Positions 1 through 13,700 of a DNA stretch of 64,000 bases are shown piece by piece. The translations under genes were made by a program, and so were the position numbers. Below the pieces are notes generated by a model that was not told the DNA's origin, searched no databases, and saw nothing but the letters and a program-made list of their open reading frames with translations. Origin of the DNA: Pomacea canaliculata (lineage: Eukaryota > Mollusca > Gastropoda > Architaenioglossa > Ampullariidae); the NCBI RefSeq assembly GCF_003073045.1, contig NC_037592.1, positions 11,560,007-11,624,006 on the forward strand, in the 5' to 3' direction. The stretch's first letter is position 1, and every line of letters starts with the position of its first letter.

Positions 1-3000
1 ATGGTTTGACAATAAGATAAATTTTCTAGAAAATAAAAGACTCCTTAATAATAATATGCAATCATTTATCATGCCACTTTTTTGGCTGTTTCTTTTCATT
101 TTTAGTAATTTCACCCAACCCTGATTCTGTCCAATTAATCTCGATTTATGTGTTATCAATGGTAGCCACCACTTTCTTAAACACTGAGCTACTGGGAAAA
201 AAAATGTAAATTTAACACAAAAACAAAATGTTGATGTAAAGATATATTAAGATTACATCCTTCAAGAATTTTTTTTTTTTTTGCTGCTTATATTCTGTCA
301 TTCTGAACCCTTGCCAGACTTTTTTTTTTCTTAAAAAGCAAAAACTTGGAAGTTGAAGCAGTATCTGATAACTACATCCCATGCAAGGCCATGCAGGGTA
401 TTTTGTCATGGTCATCATTAGTGGCAAAAAATCTTACACCACAATCTAAATTAATCAACAATTCTACAGTATGCATCAAGTGCTGAAAATGCTCTTTTGT
501 TTCCTACCATTTTTCACAAGACTATAAAACTGGAAAGAACATACAAATGTCAAACAATCACGATCCCAAAGACAAGCTAAAATGTTTCCTTTCAAAACTG
601 CATACAAAAATTGATTTTTGGTAGGTCTGGCCAGTTCAGGTATGTTTCAAATCAATGCAATCTACTGAATATTAGCATTAAACATAACAGCTATTCCTGT
701 GTCAGATTAACAAAATTGCAAAATGGTTGTGCACCTACTTGAACAAAGTATTGTTCTGCTAAATAGAGAAATGCACCTGCAAAAAGAACTTCTCACCCTA
801 TCACAAGACTGTTATCTCAGTTATGTTACTCAAATTCATCTAACTTCTATAGACTTATCACGTCCTAATAAACGTATGCAACAACTGACCTTCAATTTCC
901 CATTCAAAATCTATGCAGTACTGAAATTGTTGCAAGTTATATAATGACACATTCCTCCCACCCAGTCTTGTCAGCAGTGTAAAGTAGACCAGCATTCTGC
1001 AGAGCAGCTGTTCCAGCAAGCAAACAACAAAGCAAGAAAAAGCAAACCAAAATTTATGAAAAAAATTGTCCCAGCAACAGATCTAAACCACAAAAAACAA
1101 ATCCCTGATGTGATCTGAACTACGCTGTAGCACAAATGAGCACATTTTAGGTAAGGTCTATTATTTGTGAGCAATCAATGTCTGCTTAGAACACACAGTT
1201 CAGCAACAGACCAGGAAAAAAAGAGGGGGCAAAACAGAATACAAGTTTCTAAAGACACAATAAATGCTGGTTGTCTCAATCTGCTCAAACAACTCTTTGC
1301 ATTTGACTGTCAATCCTGTAAGGCACTCTGAATAACAGTACACCCACACTATGCATGCTGAGTAACTGCTGCAGCTATACCCATTTAAAGTTCCACTGAA
1401 AATGCTGACACAAATCACAATGAACCAACACTTAAGTAAAAACCAAAAGAACAAAAACGCTATATTAAGAAAGTTTTTCAAGCAGATCAAACAGACTAAA
1501 ATAACCGAAATAGGATGGTATTTTTGTCCAGTTTACTGTTTTCTATCAGCTATGTAAAGTCAACAGACATCAGGACAGTACATAAATACATTTAGGTTGT
1601 CAAGGCTTCAGTCAATCTGGCTGGGACTATATGCGCTCATTATTCTTATCTGTGGACAAATGTGATGTCACAAGTTTGACCTTTTTCTGCATATGGTGAT
1701 GTTTGCTACAACCAGGGTATTCATTAAAATTTGGGGAAATAGTACCTTGATCTAAACTATGAAAATGCACTCTGCTAGTCCTTTAAAATCTCAGTTTATA
1801 GAACCAACAAATTAGGCTGTTAGTTCAAGGATTCAGGCTGGAAGCACATCTTTTCAGTCTAGCTAGCCCTCTCCCACATGATTTTGTTCCATTCCTTTAC
1901 CTTCATTCACTTTATGAATCTTTCTGATGTCAAGAGACAATTTAACTCTCATGTCACATGCAACAAAGTTTTCTATTCTGTTTTTACCACCTATGTGAAC
2001 CCTTCCTTTGACTAGCCTTGACAATTACAAAATAACAGCAACTCTGAAAAAAAAAAATGTGGGTGCTAGTTTGTTTGGAGAGACAGAGATGGAAAAAATT
2101 TTTGTAAACAGAGAAAGGAAATCAATACTTTATCAATAAAAGCCCATATTCATTTGTAGCAGTAATTTGCATTATAAACTAAGTGGTTATATCTGACAAA
2201 CTGGAAGTTTATTCCATTCCGATTTAAACATGTTTAAAGTAGAAACATTTTTATTCTTCATCTAAGAACTCCTAAACAAACTTCCTAATTTATATGCTTA
2301 CTACAATAAGTCATAGCCTTATTGTTATTAAAAAATAAAAGATTCACACTTTCTGTATTACAGTTTAAAAAGCACAAGTGGTATTTAACTTAATTAAAAA
2401 ATCCTATTACTTTACTAAATCTACCAATGTGCCAAGGCACAACTTTGTTCTTGTTTGGATTTCTGAGGAAGATTAATTCTTACTAATCACAGTCACTACA
2501 CTATCCCTCTATAATTAACACATAACAAAATATCACAAACATGTTAATTATTATTTAAAACTGTTCTTACAAGCAAAATAATTTCTTAATGCTTTACAAA
2601 TCATTATATACTTTAAATCAGTGTTGCTGTAGTGGATCAAAAGATGGTTTAAGACACTGCAAGCAACTAGGCAAATAAATAGTCTATAAAATGTTTTCCA
2701 TCACAGAGAACTAACCAACCTATACCATTTTCCAAATTTGTTATCTTTTCTTCTTAATTTAAAGTGATATAGTGATAAAGTTCATTCCTGAAGAGTAAAC
2801 TTGATTTGCTGCTGAGAAAATAAACAAAATCATAAAATAAAAAAATAAAAATAATTACTATTAAGCTAAAGCAAACAAGGTAAACAAAATTATAACTATC
2901 AAGCCTTTTTACACTTTCAAGGGGTCAAAGATTCTTAGACCTCTACTGACATCTGTAGATATATGTAACTTTTATTAAATACAAGGTTTGGTATTTCTGA

Positions 3001-4252
3001 GATCCTGGCAAAAGAACTTCAAGAACACACAGGTCTACTTTGCTCCTACCAGTTGTTTAAAACAAAAAATACAGATGTCATCCTTGAAAGAAATTTTTAG
3101 AAAGATTAAAAACAATGATCTTTGTTAACAAGCATATGTTGATAAAAATAATGTGACATCTCCTAAAATTGTATAAATACAGCAGTACAGTAGAAACTGA
3201 AAGAAAATCTTACAGGTGTTTACAGGTTGTGTGAAAAACTTATAATGCCAGACTACTAGTACTAATATTAATATCACTTTTTTAATCTCATGAAAAAGAA
3301 AACTGCTTTGAAATTTAACCCAAGAAAATTATTTTTAAAAATGCACATCTGTTTGAAAACACTTTCAAGGAACCATTGTGTGGCTTCTGGTAAGTGCTAC
3401 AATGGTGTTTTAATGTGACTTGCCTTACCCTCCCACAAAGATTCATGTTTTCATATTGTATCGGCTCAGCTATAAAACTTATGTTTGACAAAGTCATTAT
3501 TATGCACTATAAAAAAGCTCTAATATGCAAGATCTGCATTACTTGAAACAAATATAAAATGACTAAATACATTACAGTGTTGTCATATTACAAGTCATAC
3601 TGTAGCTCAGTACTGAAAACTTTACAATTCTTCCACAGTGAAAGATAACCATAGTACTCTCAGATCCATTTTTAACTAGGAATGGAACATGTGGGCAGTA
3701 ACTGTCATGTCTTTAAAAAAATATCAAATAACAAAGACTTAGCTGACCCAAATGGTAAAAAAGAAAATAAATTCTTAAAACATATCTTGAAAAGTATTAG
3801 TTACGAGGTATACAGTATTGCCACTTTAGCAATGTAGTTAAAATCTGTCATCACTCCATATATATGTTTTAGGAAAAGTAGACACTGAAATTGACATAAA
3901 ATCTTCTGAGGAAAAGAACACAAGAAATGTGGATATTAATGTGTTCTTAAAACCTGCACTTCAGTGCATACTCAAACATGCATGAACACATGCATCAGAT
4001 AGTGACTGCACATGCATGCATTAGCATGTCCACACACACACATACACATATTTCATGATGAAAATGCCACAAAAAATAGGATGTATGGAATCCATCTAGA
4101 AGAACTCTCAAAATAGGGAAAACTACCACCAGTGTAGGAAATACCTCCATTTATGTTCATAAAAAATTTGAAAAGTCAAACAAGGAGCTATGCAATCTCT
4201 TATTTTCAGGCATGCCAGTTTCACCTGCAAATGCTAGTGATCACAACCAGGA
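1..4252 (-). other. Probable long 3' UTR of the CXXC gene and downstream DNA, no gene seen
   Basis: About 4.2 kb of AT-rich sequence with only short chance ORFs. It lies downstream of the CXXC gene's stop codon. Minus-strand AATAAA signals (TTTATT on the given strand) occur at about 2971-2976 and 2250-2255, so the 3' UTR may be 1.3 to 2 kb or longer. I see no coding exon, RNA gene or recognisable transposon. Confidence 0.4.
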
Positions 4253-6518
4253 TCAAGATGGAATGACAGCCTGGTCTAAGTCCCGAACAGTCTTGGGGGA
4301 GGCAGGTGGTGGTACATGCTGAGCAAGAAACCTAACTAGGTCATCTGGGTCCGAGGACATACCTATGGTCTCTTCATCTAAAACCACTTCCTCCAGCTGA
4401 ATCTTGCTGCCTGTGATGTCCACTTGAACAATGCCTTCTTCACCAAGATCCTGTTCCATACACACATCTATATCATCAGACACAATTCTTGTCAAAGCTG
4501 TATCAAAACTGTGAATGCTTTCTTCACTACTACCTGTACTTGGATCTGCTTTCACACAAAGCGAAGCAATGCTGCTTGAAGACTCACTGACCCCATTATC
4601 ACTTTCGTCACAATCATGGTGACATGAGCTTGAATCGTCCTTGCCTGCACCAGACACTTCCTCTGATTCTCTTTCTGGAAATGAAGGCTGCAAACTTTGA
4701 TGTCTTTGGCGAAGGTGGTTGTTACTGGAGGGTACAGTATTTACAGGACTCAGAGGACTATCAATCTCAATTTCCAAGTTATTAAAACCATCAGAACGAA
4801 TAAAAGCTTGCATCTTTAGGTCATCAATGCTGATAACATCACATTTTCTGTCAGAGACCATTTTTAACTGTTGTCTTAGGTCCTTGTCAATACTTAGTTC
4901 AGGCACAACAACCAAAGCTGGTTCTTTCTTAACAAATTTGCTTACATACATATCCTTTTTTGAGGTTTCATCAAATGGTTGTTCTGATGCCACTTTTTCC
5001 CCAGAAAAGTCTCGAAGGAGATCCAGCTTTTCATACAAAAAGTTATCAGATGAACATCTGAAGCCTGGAATATTTAAGAAATCTAATTTCTTATGCATAC
5101 CATTGTCATCTTCTTTGCCACTTTTATTGAAGTCCAAATTCTTGTCTAAAAATGGCAGAAATCCTGCCCCAAAGCCTCTGTCTGCAGAAAAAGGGAGCTG
5201 CGGTGGTGAGATGTGGGCATGGTAGATCTGTGGTTCAGTGGGAGGTCGGAAAGATGTATAGAAATTGCTTGGGTACATAGGTGGATGAGCCATGGGATAT
5301 GTGCCATGGGGTCCTGCACTTGAGGGCAATTGGTTAAATGTGGGAAAGTTGGGAAGACTGGAGGGCATATGCTGTGGTGGTGGCGGGTAAAATGGCGGAG
5401 TCATGGTGGGTCGCATCGTTGGGTGCTGCACTTCGGAAATTGGCGTGGGAAGCCAAATCTGGCCTTGGAAAAGGCATGTTGAAGTTATTATGAAACGTGG
5501 CTTGCGGAGCAGCTGTAAGATGACTGGTGGGATCTGGCATGCCTAAACGACAAGAAGAACTAAAGGGATTTGAAAACGGGCTGGTGGTGGGCTGAAAACC
5601 ATATGCAGCAGCTGCTGCAGCATTGGACTGCAAGGCTGGATGAGTCCAAGGATGCCGAGGGAATCCATACGGCATAGCACTCCACTGTTCCATCGGCACA
5701 CGAAACTGATCTCTAGGCACAGGCCTATCTTTGGTACTGTTGGCTGGTGAGGTGGGCAGGGAACCCGTGCTGGTGCCAAGTCCAGAATCAGCCGTGTTGG
5801 TGTTACGAGCAAGGTCCAACACAGGACTCCTGCCAGGGTCAAGTCCACGTGCACTAGCACTAGCCAAGTATGAAGTCCGTGCAGGATCCAGAACACCCAA
5901 AGCTTCAAAATGTGCACTGCGGTGTTGGTCCAGTGTGCTGCTCCGAAGGGGGTCAATGACACCATTATTCACTGCAAGTCCAAAGGGGCTCTGTGCTAGA
6001 CGGCAAGAGCTTAACTCCACTGACTGAGCTGCTGCAGCGGCTGCAGCCATGGTTGAGGCATTAAATGGTGATGCGGTTGGCCCATGGTGATTAGACAATG
6101 CAGATGCTGATGATACTTTTTGTGGCGAAGCTTTGTTTGCACTGCTCCCAGTCCCACTCCCCCCACCGCCAACAGTTCCACTACCACTGCTGCTGCTGCT
6201 GCTGCCTGCACCATCTGGTCTAAAGCGTGGCACAGGTTTGCGAAGATACACACATTTCCTATAAATGCAAGCTTGCTTGAGGACATCTTTTCGCACGCAG
6301 TACTGACACTTGCCACAGTTTTCCTTTACCTGGCATGGACCACACTGTCCACACCGTCGACGTCTTTTCAACCGAAATTTTCCGCCACCATCGCTCTGAT
6401 CTTCCATCCAAGGTCCCAAATCGTGTGGACTTGTCATTCCGTTGTCATGATAGTTGTCTTCTACCACGTAGTCCTCTTCATCTGTTTGCACGTGAAGAGG
6501 CAAGCTGTACCCTGCCAT
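4253..6518 (-). CDS. CXXC zinc-finger protein, N-terminal finger, about 754 aa (contains one frame change)
   Basis: One large coding exon (acceptor TTTCAG, first exonic base 6543). The first in-frame ATG is 6518-6516, giving MAGYSLPLHV; codons upstream in this exon are open but have no ATG. Residues about 51-93 form a CXXC zinc finger: basic KRRRR, then CGQCGPC, NCGKCQYC, and a second half with C84 and C89, eight cysteines in all. The KFGG motif of DNMT1, MLL and CFP1 fingers is absent, and the 9-residue gap after the sixth cysteine matches TET/CXXC4/CXXC5 fingers, which bind unmethylated CpG. The rest is low complexity (Gly/Ser, Ala, Pro/His/Met), then an acidic Ser-rich tail ending AVIPS, with no enzyme domain seen. 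The frame shifts by one near 5425-5440: frame one reads through SHANF, frame two resumes at HPTMRPTM. No intron fits there, so an extra base is likely. A nuclear CpG-binding regulator is inferred; the exact orthologue is unknown. Confidence 0.75.
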
Positions 6519-6542
6519 CTTCAGTGGCACTGAAGGTTCAAA

Positions 6543-9500
6543 TCTGAAATATTGTACATAGTTAACATTTCGAAAGTTTGAGATTGCTTCTGTAGTTTTA
6601 AGTTACAAGTAGTTTAGTTCTATTAACCACTATTAAAGCACTAATTTAAAATATAAATACAAAACTTGTGCACATATTATCAGGCAATTAATGATGATTG
6701 ATGAGGAGGAAAAAAACCAAAAGGATGAAGGATCCTACCAAAACATTTTAATTCCAGAAGAAAGGCAATTATGCCAGAGTCCTGCTATGTCAACCTCAAA
6801 TATCATATAATAAAATAAATAAAACTGGGGTTTTTTTTTAGTATAGCATCTTTTCACAACTTCTGAAGGCAAGCTCAAAGCACTTTTGCATAACACCCAC
6901 ACATATACAAACATAGATGAGCACACACATTAATCAAATGCACCTTACAATGGTCATTATTTTTCTTTCTCTCTCACATACACAGAGTACTGCCCTCAAT
7001 GGCTGAAGAATTTAAAATAGTCTAATCATTTCACAGCAGATTTCAACATGCTTAAGACTAATCTTATTTTTTGACAGCATGCAAGATGATACACTTGCTG
7101 CTGGACCAGTTAGAATTTGTGTGTGGGGAAGGACCCCATTTCTGTGGCCGTTATGTGATATCAAAACCTCTCTTGATGCACAAAATCAGTGAATGATGCA
7201 ATATCAATATATATATCATCATAAGTCTTAATAAGAGTTACATCTCTGGGAAAAAAATCAACATGGAAACAGACCTCCACCATGCAAGTATCTTCAAAGG
7301 ACACCATAAAACGGGCATAAAATTTATAATTTGTAATCGGTTCAAATCTGATATTTGATACTAAGAAAAGAAGTGGCCAAAGCCCTTAGGATAAATCTTA
7401 ACAACAAAGAACTATGATCATTTTCATGGTCTCATTCATGTGGCAAGAAAGTGAAAAGCTTTAGTTAAAATCTGATAAAGCAGAATACAATTGAATACTG
7501 CCATTTGCAACTTCTTCTGTGTATGGCTGTTGAACCAAGCCTCAGTTCTGAACACACTCAAGTAGCATTAGTGAGCATTATTTCTTGTCTAGCAAAATAG
7601 AACATGTGTGCCCACATTCAAGAACATGCCAAACATAACATAACAAATCTTCATAGTAATAATTTTCGGGTTTAAAATATCTTTATGGTTTAGTAAGGAG
7701 TACATTAAAATGTACTTTTGTGAAATTATTTCATTTTTCACAAGAAAATGTGTATACTATATCACAATGAAAGGCAACATAAAGTACTTTAAACATACGG
7801 ACTAGGATCTCTTTTTAAACTAAAATCTGTTGATCAACTAAAAGAAACTGCTACGCACATTAGTAAACATTAATCACAATCAAAATAATTTGTCACAAAC
7901 AAAAGGTGAACTCTAGAGACTTTTAATATTAATTATATTATAGGCACCTTCTTTCAATCTGAATGTTTAAAAGAAAATCTGTGACTACCAAATTCTATTC
8001 TGAATTGAATTTTGAGACTGCAAACATTGAATGAAAATGAAGCACGTATTTTTTAAAAAAGCATCTCTCTAAAAGTCAATTTTTTAATAAAAAGAGTATC
8101 AAGAACATAAATTTATTTAGCCATAAACAATTATGTTTAACCTTCAAATTGCATGTCCAATAATTTTAACCTGCAAAACTGTTATGCTATTTCAAGATAT
8201 TTATAACCAAGTTCAGCATGACATTCTGCAGTCCTTCAATCTATCCTACAAGTAAAAATTGGCATGTCACTGTTTACTGGGTTCGCAGTTGTATTCACAC
8301 AGCTTGTAGATGACATTCAAATCCATGCAGTCGAACTCCCCTCCCAATCATTCCTGTACACCCTACTATAAACAGCCCGGGCCACCGTTAGTATAAATCT
8401 GAAACCCCATTCAAAAGCCGGCCCATCCCCTGCATGACAAGTGCAAGGCTTGCTTCATAACAGCCAGTGGTGGCGGCGGCCTGAAGTGGCAGGCATGAAT
8501 GTACTCCACTGCCCAGCCTGTCACATCTGATGCTCAAACACTTGGTTCCCATGGCGACCGTTCTGAATGTGAGCCATGTCAATTCAACAAAGGCAATGGA
8601 AAGTGAGAGATGGAAACTGTGAGAGGAAAGGGTATCTGATGAATACTGTCTGCAGTACTATACCGCTATGCCTGTTGGTTACTTCTTTCGAGAATTTTCT
8701 GTTTTTAAAAAAGTTGCTACATGATTAAAAATATAGATAACAAAATTTCCAAAATAACCTCATTATTTTTCACAACTGAAGGCTAATTGATGCCCAACAA
8801 GTGTCACGTGAACAATTTAGCATGCATTTTATCTGAGGTCTCTAAAAATTAAGTAAAAGGACACTACTACCCTCTTCTTTTGTTCACAACTGCATATTAA
8901 CAACTATGTACAAGCAATGCATAAGAAAACATGGATAATTATTTCTTAACAAAATTAAAGATTCTTCCATAATTTTAATGAAAATACTGAGGCTATTCAC
9001 TTCTAAGCTGCAGAACTTTGTGTAGTTTTTTTTAGCCTAACTAAAGACTGACAAAACATCTAATTTCAATGTTTATTTGCATTTTACATATCTTTTAGTG
9101 GTCACTGGATACAACTAAACCAAGCCAAAAGATAACTAGGCAGTGGCATACTTTAAAAATTATACAAAATCCCAAAAAGAAATAAAAGGATAAACTGGTC
9201 AAAGAACAGCTTGCCTAGCATCAAAAGTACTACTGCAAAAACTACATCTGTTAACAACAGATACATATTAACAAATGTAAGTATTTTATGTTCACCTTTG
9301 TTCTAATGACCATTACTTGTGAAAATAACTGTTTACCCAGAGTAATAATTCTCATGTAAGGAATGCCTTTTATTTATGCCTAAATTTAGCTACCAATGAC
9401 TTTAAATTGAATACAGTCTACTTCCCCCTTGCAAACTGCTTTTGTTTCAGTCACTCAAAAGCCATACACTAAAATGTCTGATTATGAAAAACCCTACACT

Positions 9501-10586
9501 ACCAAATGTGTTGCACATTTGTTTCAAGGTGAAAAATTATGCCAAGCAACTTCTGGAATCCTTTAAAATCTGGGTTTTTTTAAGTATGGCAATTATGAAA
9601 ATAACTACACAACATACAAAAAAGGTCATATCATGTTCATTTGTGAATAATCCTGGATTTCAATAACTTATCAGGTATAATTTTATAAATAAAAGCATTT
9701 TTTCACTGTCACTACACAAACTGACCAACCTGCTGTTTATTAATTCTTCTAAACTGGCTGCTGGAAATATTCTGACAGTTGATAAACTTGAACTAAATCT
9801 CATTGAGGTGGCCGACATTTTTCTGCTGTTGCCGCTTCATTCTCTGTCCACGCTAGCAGGATCAATTATCTTCACCATTGCACCGTAGACCGAAACACCC
9901 ACAGACCAATGACAGCAGAAGCAAAATGGCCTACCTCTCACAGACGGGCATTCTGGATTGCCTGCAGACAGAATGTTAGTCGGCGGGCAATCTGCACTCT
10001 CTCCACACTACGCACCGTTAACAACAACGCCCAGCCGACACCGCAGGCAAACCCGTTAGCGGCAACTTTTTTTCTGACAGCGCAAAACCACACGCCGCTG
10101 TGCGCACGCCCGGGGAGACCTCGGCGCTGTCCCTCCGTCCAACTTCCGTAAAAATGCGTAACGAAGCCCAGCGGGTAGGCCGCGCCGACCCGTAGTAATT
10201 ATGGGTGAAATTTCCTTTCCCTCGGTTCAAACCCCTGACCTCTGCACGAAATACCTCTCTAAAAACCCCGACAAACTACTCCTCCTTTTAATCCTCCCTC
10301 CCATCCAACTTGGAAGGCTCGTATTTAGTTTCAACGCCATGAAACGTCAATCACGCGGAATTTATCAGCACGGCGGAGATCGTTCGCGCTGACTGCGCAC
10401 GGCGGGCGAAACGGGGAGCGCCCGGGGACAGGCAGAGCGGAGGGGTTATCCCTTTCCGTTACGGAGGCCACTCACGGTTTTCCGATCAACTATTTCTTCT
10501 AATTATTGAGTAATCAAAACCTTGCCACATGCAGGTAACACACACTAGCTAATAGCAATAGCAAAAGAAGGAGAAAGTAACTTACC
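6543..10586 (-). other. Intron 1 and non-coding first exon boundary of the CXXC gene
   Basis: On the minus strand a strong donor (CGATG|GTAAGT) lies at 10586/10585 and the acceptor TTTCAG ends at 6544, so the 5' exon joins the coding exon over an intron of about 4 kb. The intron is AT-rich with no convincing exon. A GC-richer island lies at about 8270-8600, and CpG density rises from about 9780 towards the promoter. Joining the exons is inferred from the splice signals alone. Confidence 0.5.
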
Positions 10587-10720
10587 ATCGTTTGACACCT
10601 ATGGCGGGGTCAAATTTACGGGACCCGTCGATGAAATGCCTTCTCTCCATACTTCCGCCATGTTTGTTTATGAGTCGAAGATGAAATAACACCCGATAAA
10701 TCATTATATTTTTCATTTTA
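9780..10720 (-). promoter_or_regulatory. CpG-rich promoter region of the CXXC gene
   Basis: GC and CpG content are clearly higher here than on either side, with a mix of CGG, GCGC and CACGCGG strings. The segment covers the first exon's donor at 10586 and the upstream ATGs at 10661 and 10650. No TATA box stands out. The main start is probably just above 10661, but an alternative start in the CpG-rich 10000-10450 stretch is possible. Strand assignment rests on the neighbouring gene; divergent transcription cannot be excluded. Confidence 0.4.
10599..10661 (-). other. Upstream ORF in the first exon of the CXXC gene, 20 codons
   Basis: The minus strand carries a well-placed ATG (ACAAACATGG, matching Kozak at -3 and +4) at 10661-10659. 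It reads MAEVWREGISSTGPVNLTPP and stops at TAG 10601-10599, before the donor. A second ATG (10650-10648, other frame) reads MERRHFIDG and stays open to the donor, but joined directly to the coding exon it meets TGA at the junction. Both would act as uORFs if this exon is the leader. Whether either is translated is unknown. Confidence 0.4.
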
Positions 10721-13700
10721 ATTATTATCGAAATAACAGAACTACTATATGTATTGTACTACAAGTCAAAACAAACTTTTGTTTTGTGATCAAAAGTTTT
10801 ACAGCAAAGAAACAACGTGAATTGCTGTTGCGTTTATCGATTACTTCTGGCGTGAATGTTCCTAAAGTGTCCGCGAGGTGGCGCGTCATGCTATGCATCG
10901 TCTGCTCTGCGTGTGAGTGCGTGAGTGACATGGCCTGCCGCTCCGCTCCGCTAACACTTGCGGGAATAAATTTATCTCTATTGGAAAGGCGGGTTGGCTG
11001 TGCTGCTTACCGTAGACGATGGTAGACCTCCAAGAGAGAACGACGCTTTCGTGACCGTAGTAGTTGTTGATTTGCCAACGTAAATCCGGCTGTCATCGTC
11101 TTCAAGGTGCGCGTGTAAGAATGTATCTCGAATGTGTTCAGATCGTTTGTTAACTGCATTTTTTTTTTCAGCAATCAATTTGAAACATTATTGATCGCGA
11201 AATCGTTTATTTACTTGACCGCTAATAATTGTTCTCCAAGTTAAAAGCTCTGTAACTGAGAATTGGGTAGATTTGTTTGATGAAGGGAGAAAAAAGCTCA
11301 TGCTAGTCAAGTCTGGAAGTAAACATCGAAGAATGAGATTCCATAGTTCTTAGATAAATGAAATTGTCTAATTAATGATAGTCTTTCGTAATTTTTGAGT
11401 AGATTTAAGATTCTTCGAAGTTAGTGGCACTTATTTGATCGCTGGCTTGGCTTCATGCCTTTCCCTCTTTCATTTAACAAACGTTCTCTCCAACCATAAA
11501 AATCATTAAAAAGTACTGGGTTGAAAAATAAATAAGGAGATTGTGTTTGTGTGAATAAAAAGTACCTTCACAACCATAAAGCAACAATGGACGTGCGAAA
11601 TGTTACTCAAACTTGTTTACTGGAAAGCTTGCATCGATCTGTACTTTAAAATCTGAATACTTCAGATTTCAGAATATTTTATTTCTCGGTGCTGGAAGTC
11701 ACAAAGTTCAGACATTTCATTAAAGGTAAAACGCAGTGGATATGGTTAAGTGCTGGTTTTATCTACTTTAGTCGAGAACTAGATGACATTAGACTTAAAG
11801 CAAGTGGAGAAGGATCAGTAACCCGTGCTCCTGCTTCGACATTCTCACCACGATAGTGCATGGTGTATGCCTTGTATAACAATCGCTTTGTCTGCGCATC
11901 AACGGTGCTCGTGATTAATTAGCAATGCTTTAAAAATACTAATGAATGGCTGTGACCGGTAAGCAACAGCTGCGCTTAAATGAGCAGGCAAAAAGATCTC
12001 GATCACTGGTCTATGGCTAGGTGGATTTATCTCAGAATTTGATAGCCGACGAATGTTTGCATCGTTTGTGGTTGTAGAGTATCATGATTCTTTTCTAGTT
12101 TTAACACGATTTTACGAGACATGGAGTGAGCGGGTGAGGCTACTTGTATGCTTCGGGTGAAGAGTGTCGGCAAGAAGTTTAGTAAGGGGTATCATAATTT
12201 CTTCTGGTGAAACATAATCTCCAGTGATGGATTGCCTTTTGGAACTGTTGTTGACTAACTCCTTAGAAAAGTACACTAGCTTTGGTAGGAAGACTCAGCT
12301 GCTTATCAGCTAAACCGTCAACCGTCAAACGTCAACCTCACCAGCACCACCACCCTCTCATTCCACTTCTCACTTTGCCATCCCCCCTCCACCCTCTTCT
12401 CCCTTGTAGTTGTTGTCTTGGTTGTTTATCCAGTCTCTGTGCAATGCATCTTCTTGACGGTATCTGCCGACAGAATGAATTAACTTCTGCGCGTTACAAC
12501 GTTACACCACCATCTTTACTTGCCTCCCATCAGTTCTTCTGCCTGTTCTCCTACCACTGTCCACCATTGCTCCTGACCTACGTAATTTGTTGTAAGTCTC
12601 GACCATCCGGCACTTTTTTCCTTGCTGAACAACGACATTGTCTGATGAGTGGGTGCTTCTCTGTTCATGCCATATTTAACCGGACACATATGGACGGACG
12701 TTTGACCGTGTTCGGCAGAAATTTTATGTTGCCGTCATGTAGGTAAAAAATAAGTTGATCATTAGGCGTGAAGACTAAAGTGCGAAGAGTTTAGAGAAGT
12801 AAACCTAAGTGAATCAAGTCCAAGCCATGCACATTGACGACAGCCACTCACGCGCAGTGGTGGGGGAGGGTGGAGTGAGGGGTGGGGATGGTGGGTGGAT
12901 CGTCACCAGGCTGCACAACTTACGTTGGGAGGCGCTCGTGTGCACGAATATATAGAGCTCGAAGGGCCTGTTCCCCCTCCGGGGACTTTTGTGAAGGGAT
13001 CACACAAACACTCGCACAGCTCAGTCCTACGGCGGGTTGAGTAATCGCTCATATCTCTGTAACTTTGATACGTGGGCTGTATACGATACATACATTTCCT
13101 AAAGTGTTTTTTTTTTGGTGCTTTCTGCGAATTCTTCGGCAAAGTCAACAACAGTCATTTAGGGAAGATAAATTGGAGAGATGGGGTAGGAGTGTCGTCG
13201 GTTTCGAAATTTTCTAGGGCCTGTGACTGGAGAATATTTCCCCTATCCGCCCAACACATTGTGTAACCTAATTTGTCAGGGACTGCAAAACAGCAGCAGA
13301 AATTGTTGGGCTCCTCCTTTCACGATTCATTCTTTCTTGACCTGGTACCATCTGGACGATCAGCGGTGTCGTTAGAGAGAACTTGGAAAGACACAGAAGC
13401 TGACAAGGCTAACCACTTAGGCTTTCCGGTAATTTAACTTTTTTTTCTCTCTCTCTCTCTCTGTCGAGACCTCTTTTGAAGATACCCTAAGGATGCGTGT
13501 CGTGCAGGGTCAAATGGACAGCTTGCGCTGCTTCACTGTTGCCAGGTGGGCTATCGGCCACCGGGTGCGGTGGGAGGGATGTGAAACGACAAAACGGCGA
13601 ACAAGATACAGTTCGCTGGCTTGCAGTTACAACATTATGTGAAACTTTTCCTTTTCCGTTTTTGTTTATTTGTTGTTGTTTTTTGTGTTGTTGTTTGCGC

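Noticed and set aside
5543-6316. Several long ORFs on both strands inside the CXXC coding exon
   Set aside because: They are shadows of a GC-rich, low-complexity coding exon; only the CXXC frame has a domain and a matching start.
10978-11178. Minus-strand 66-codon ORF ending at a plausible GTAAGC donor
   Set aside because: The composition is Ser/Thr-rich but unrecognised, and no acceptor partner could be tied to it; kept only as a possibility in the spacer note.
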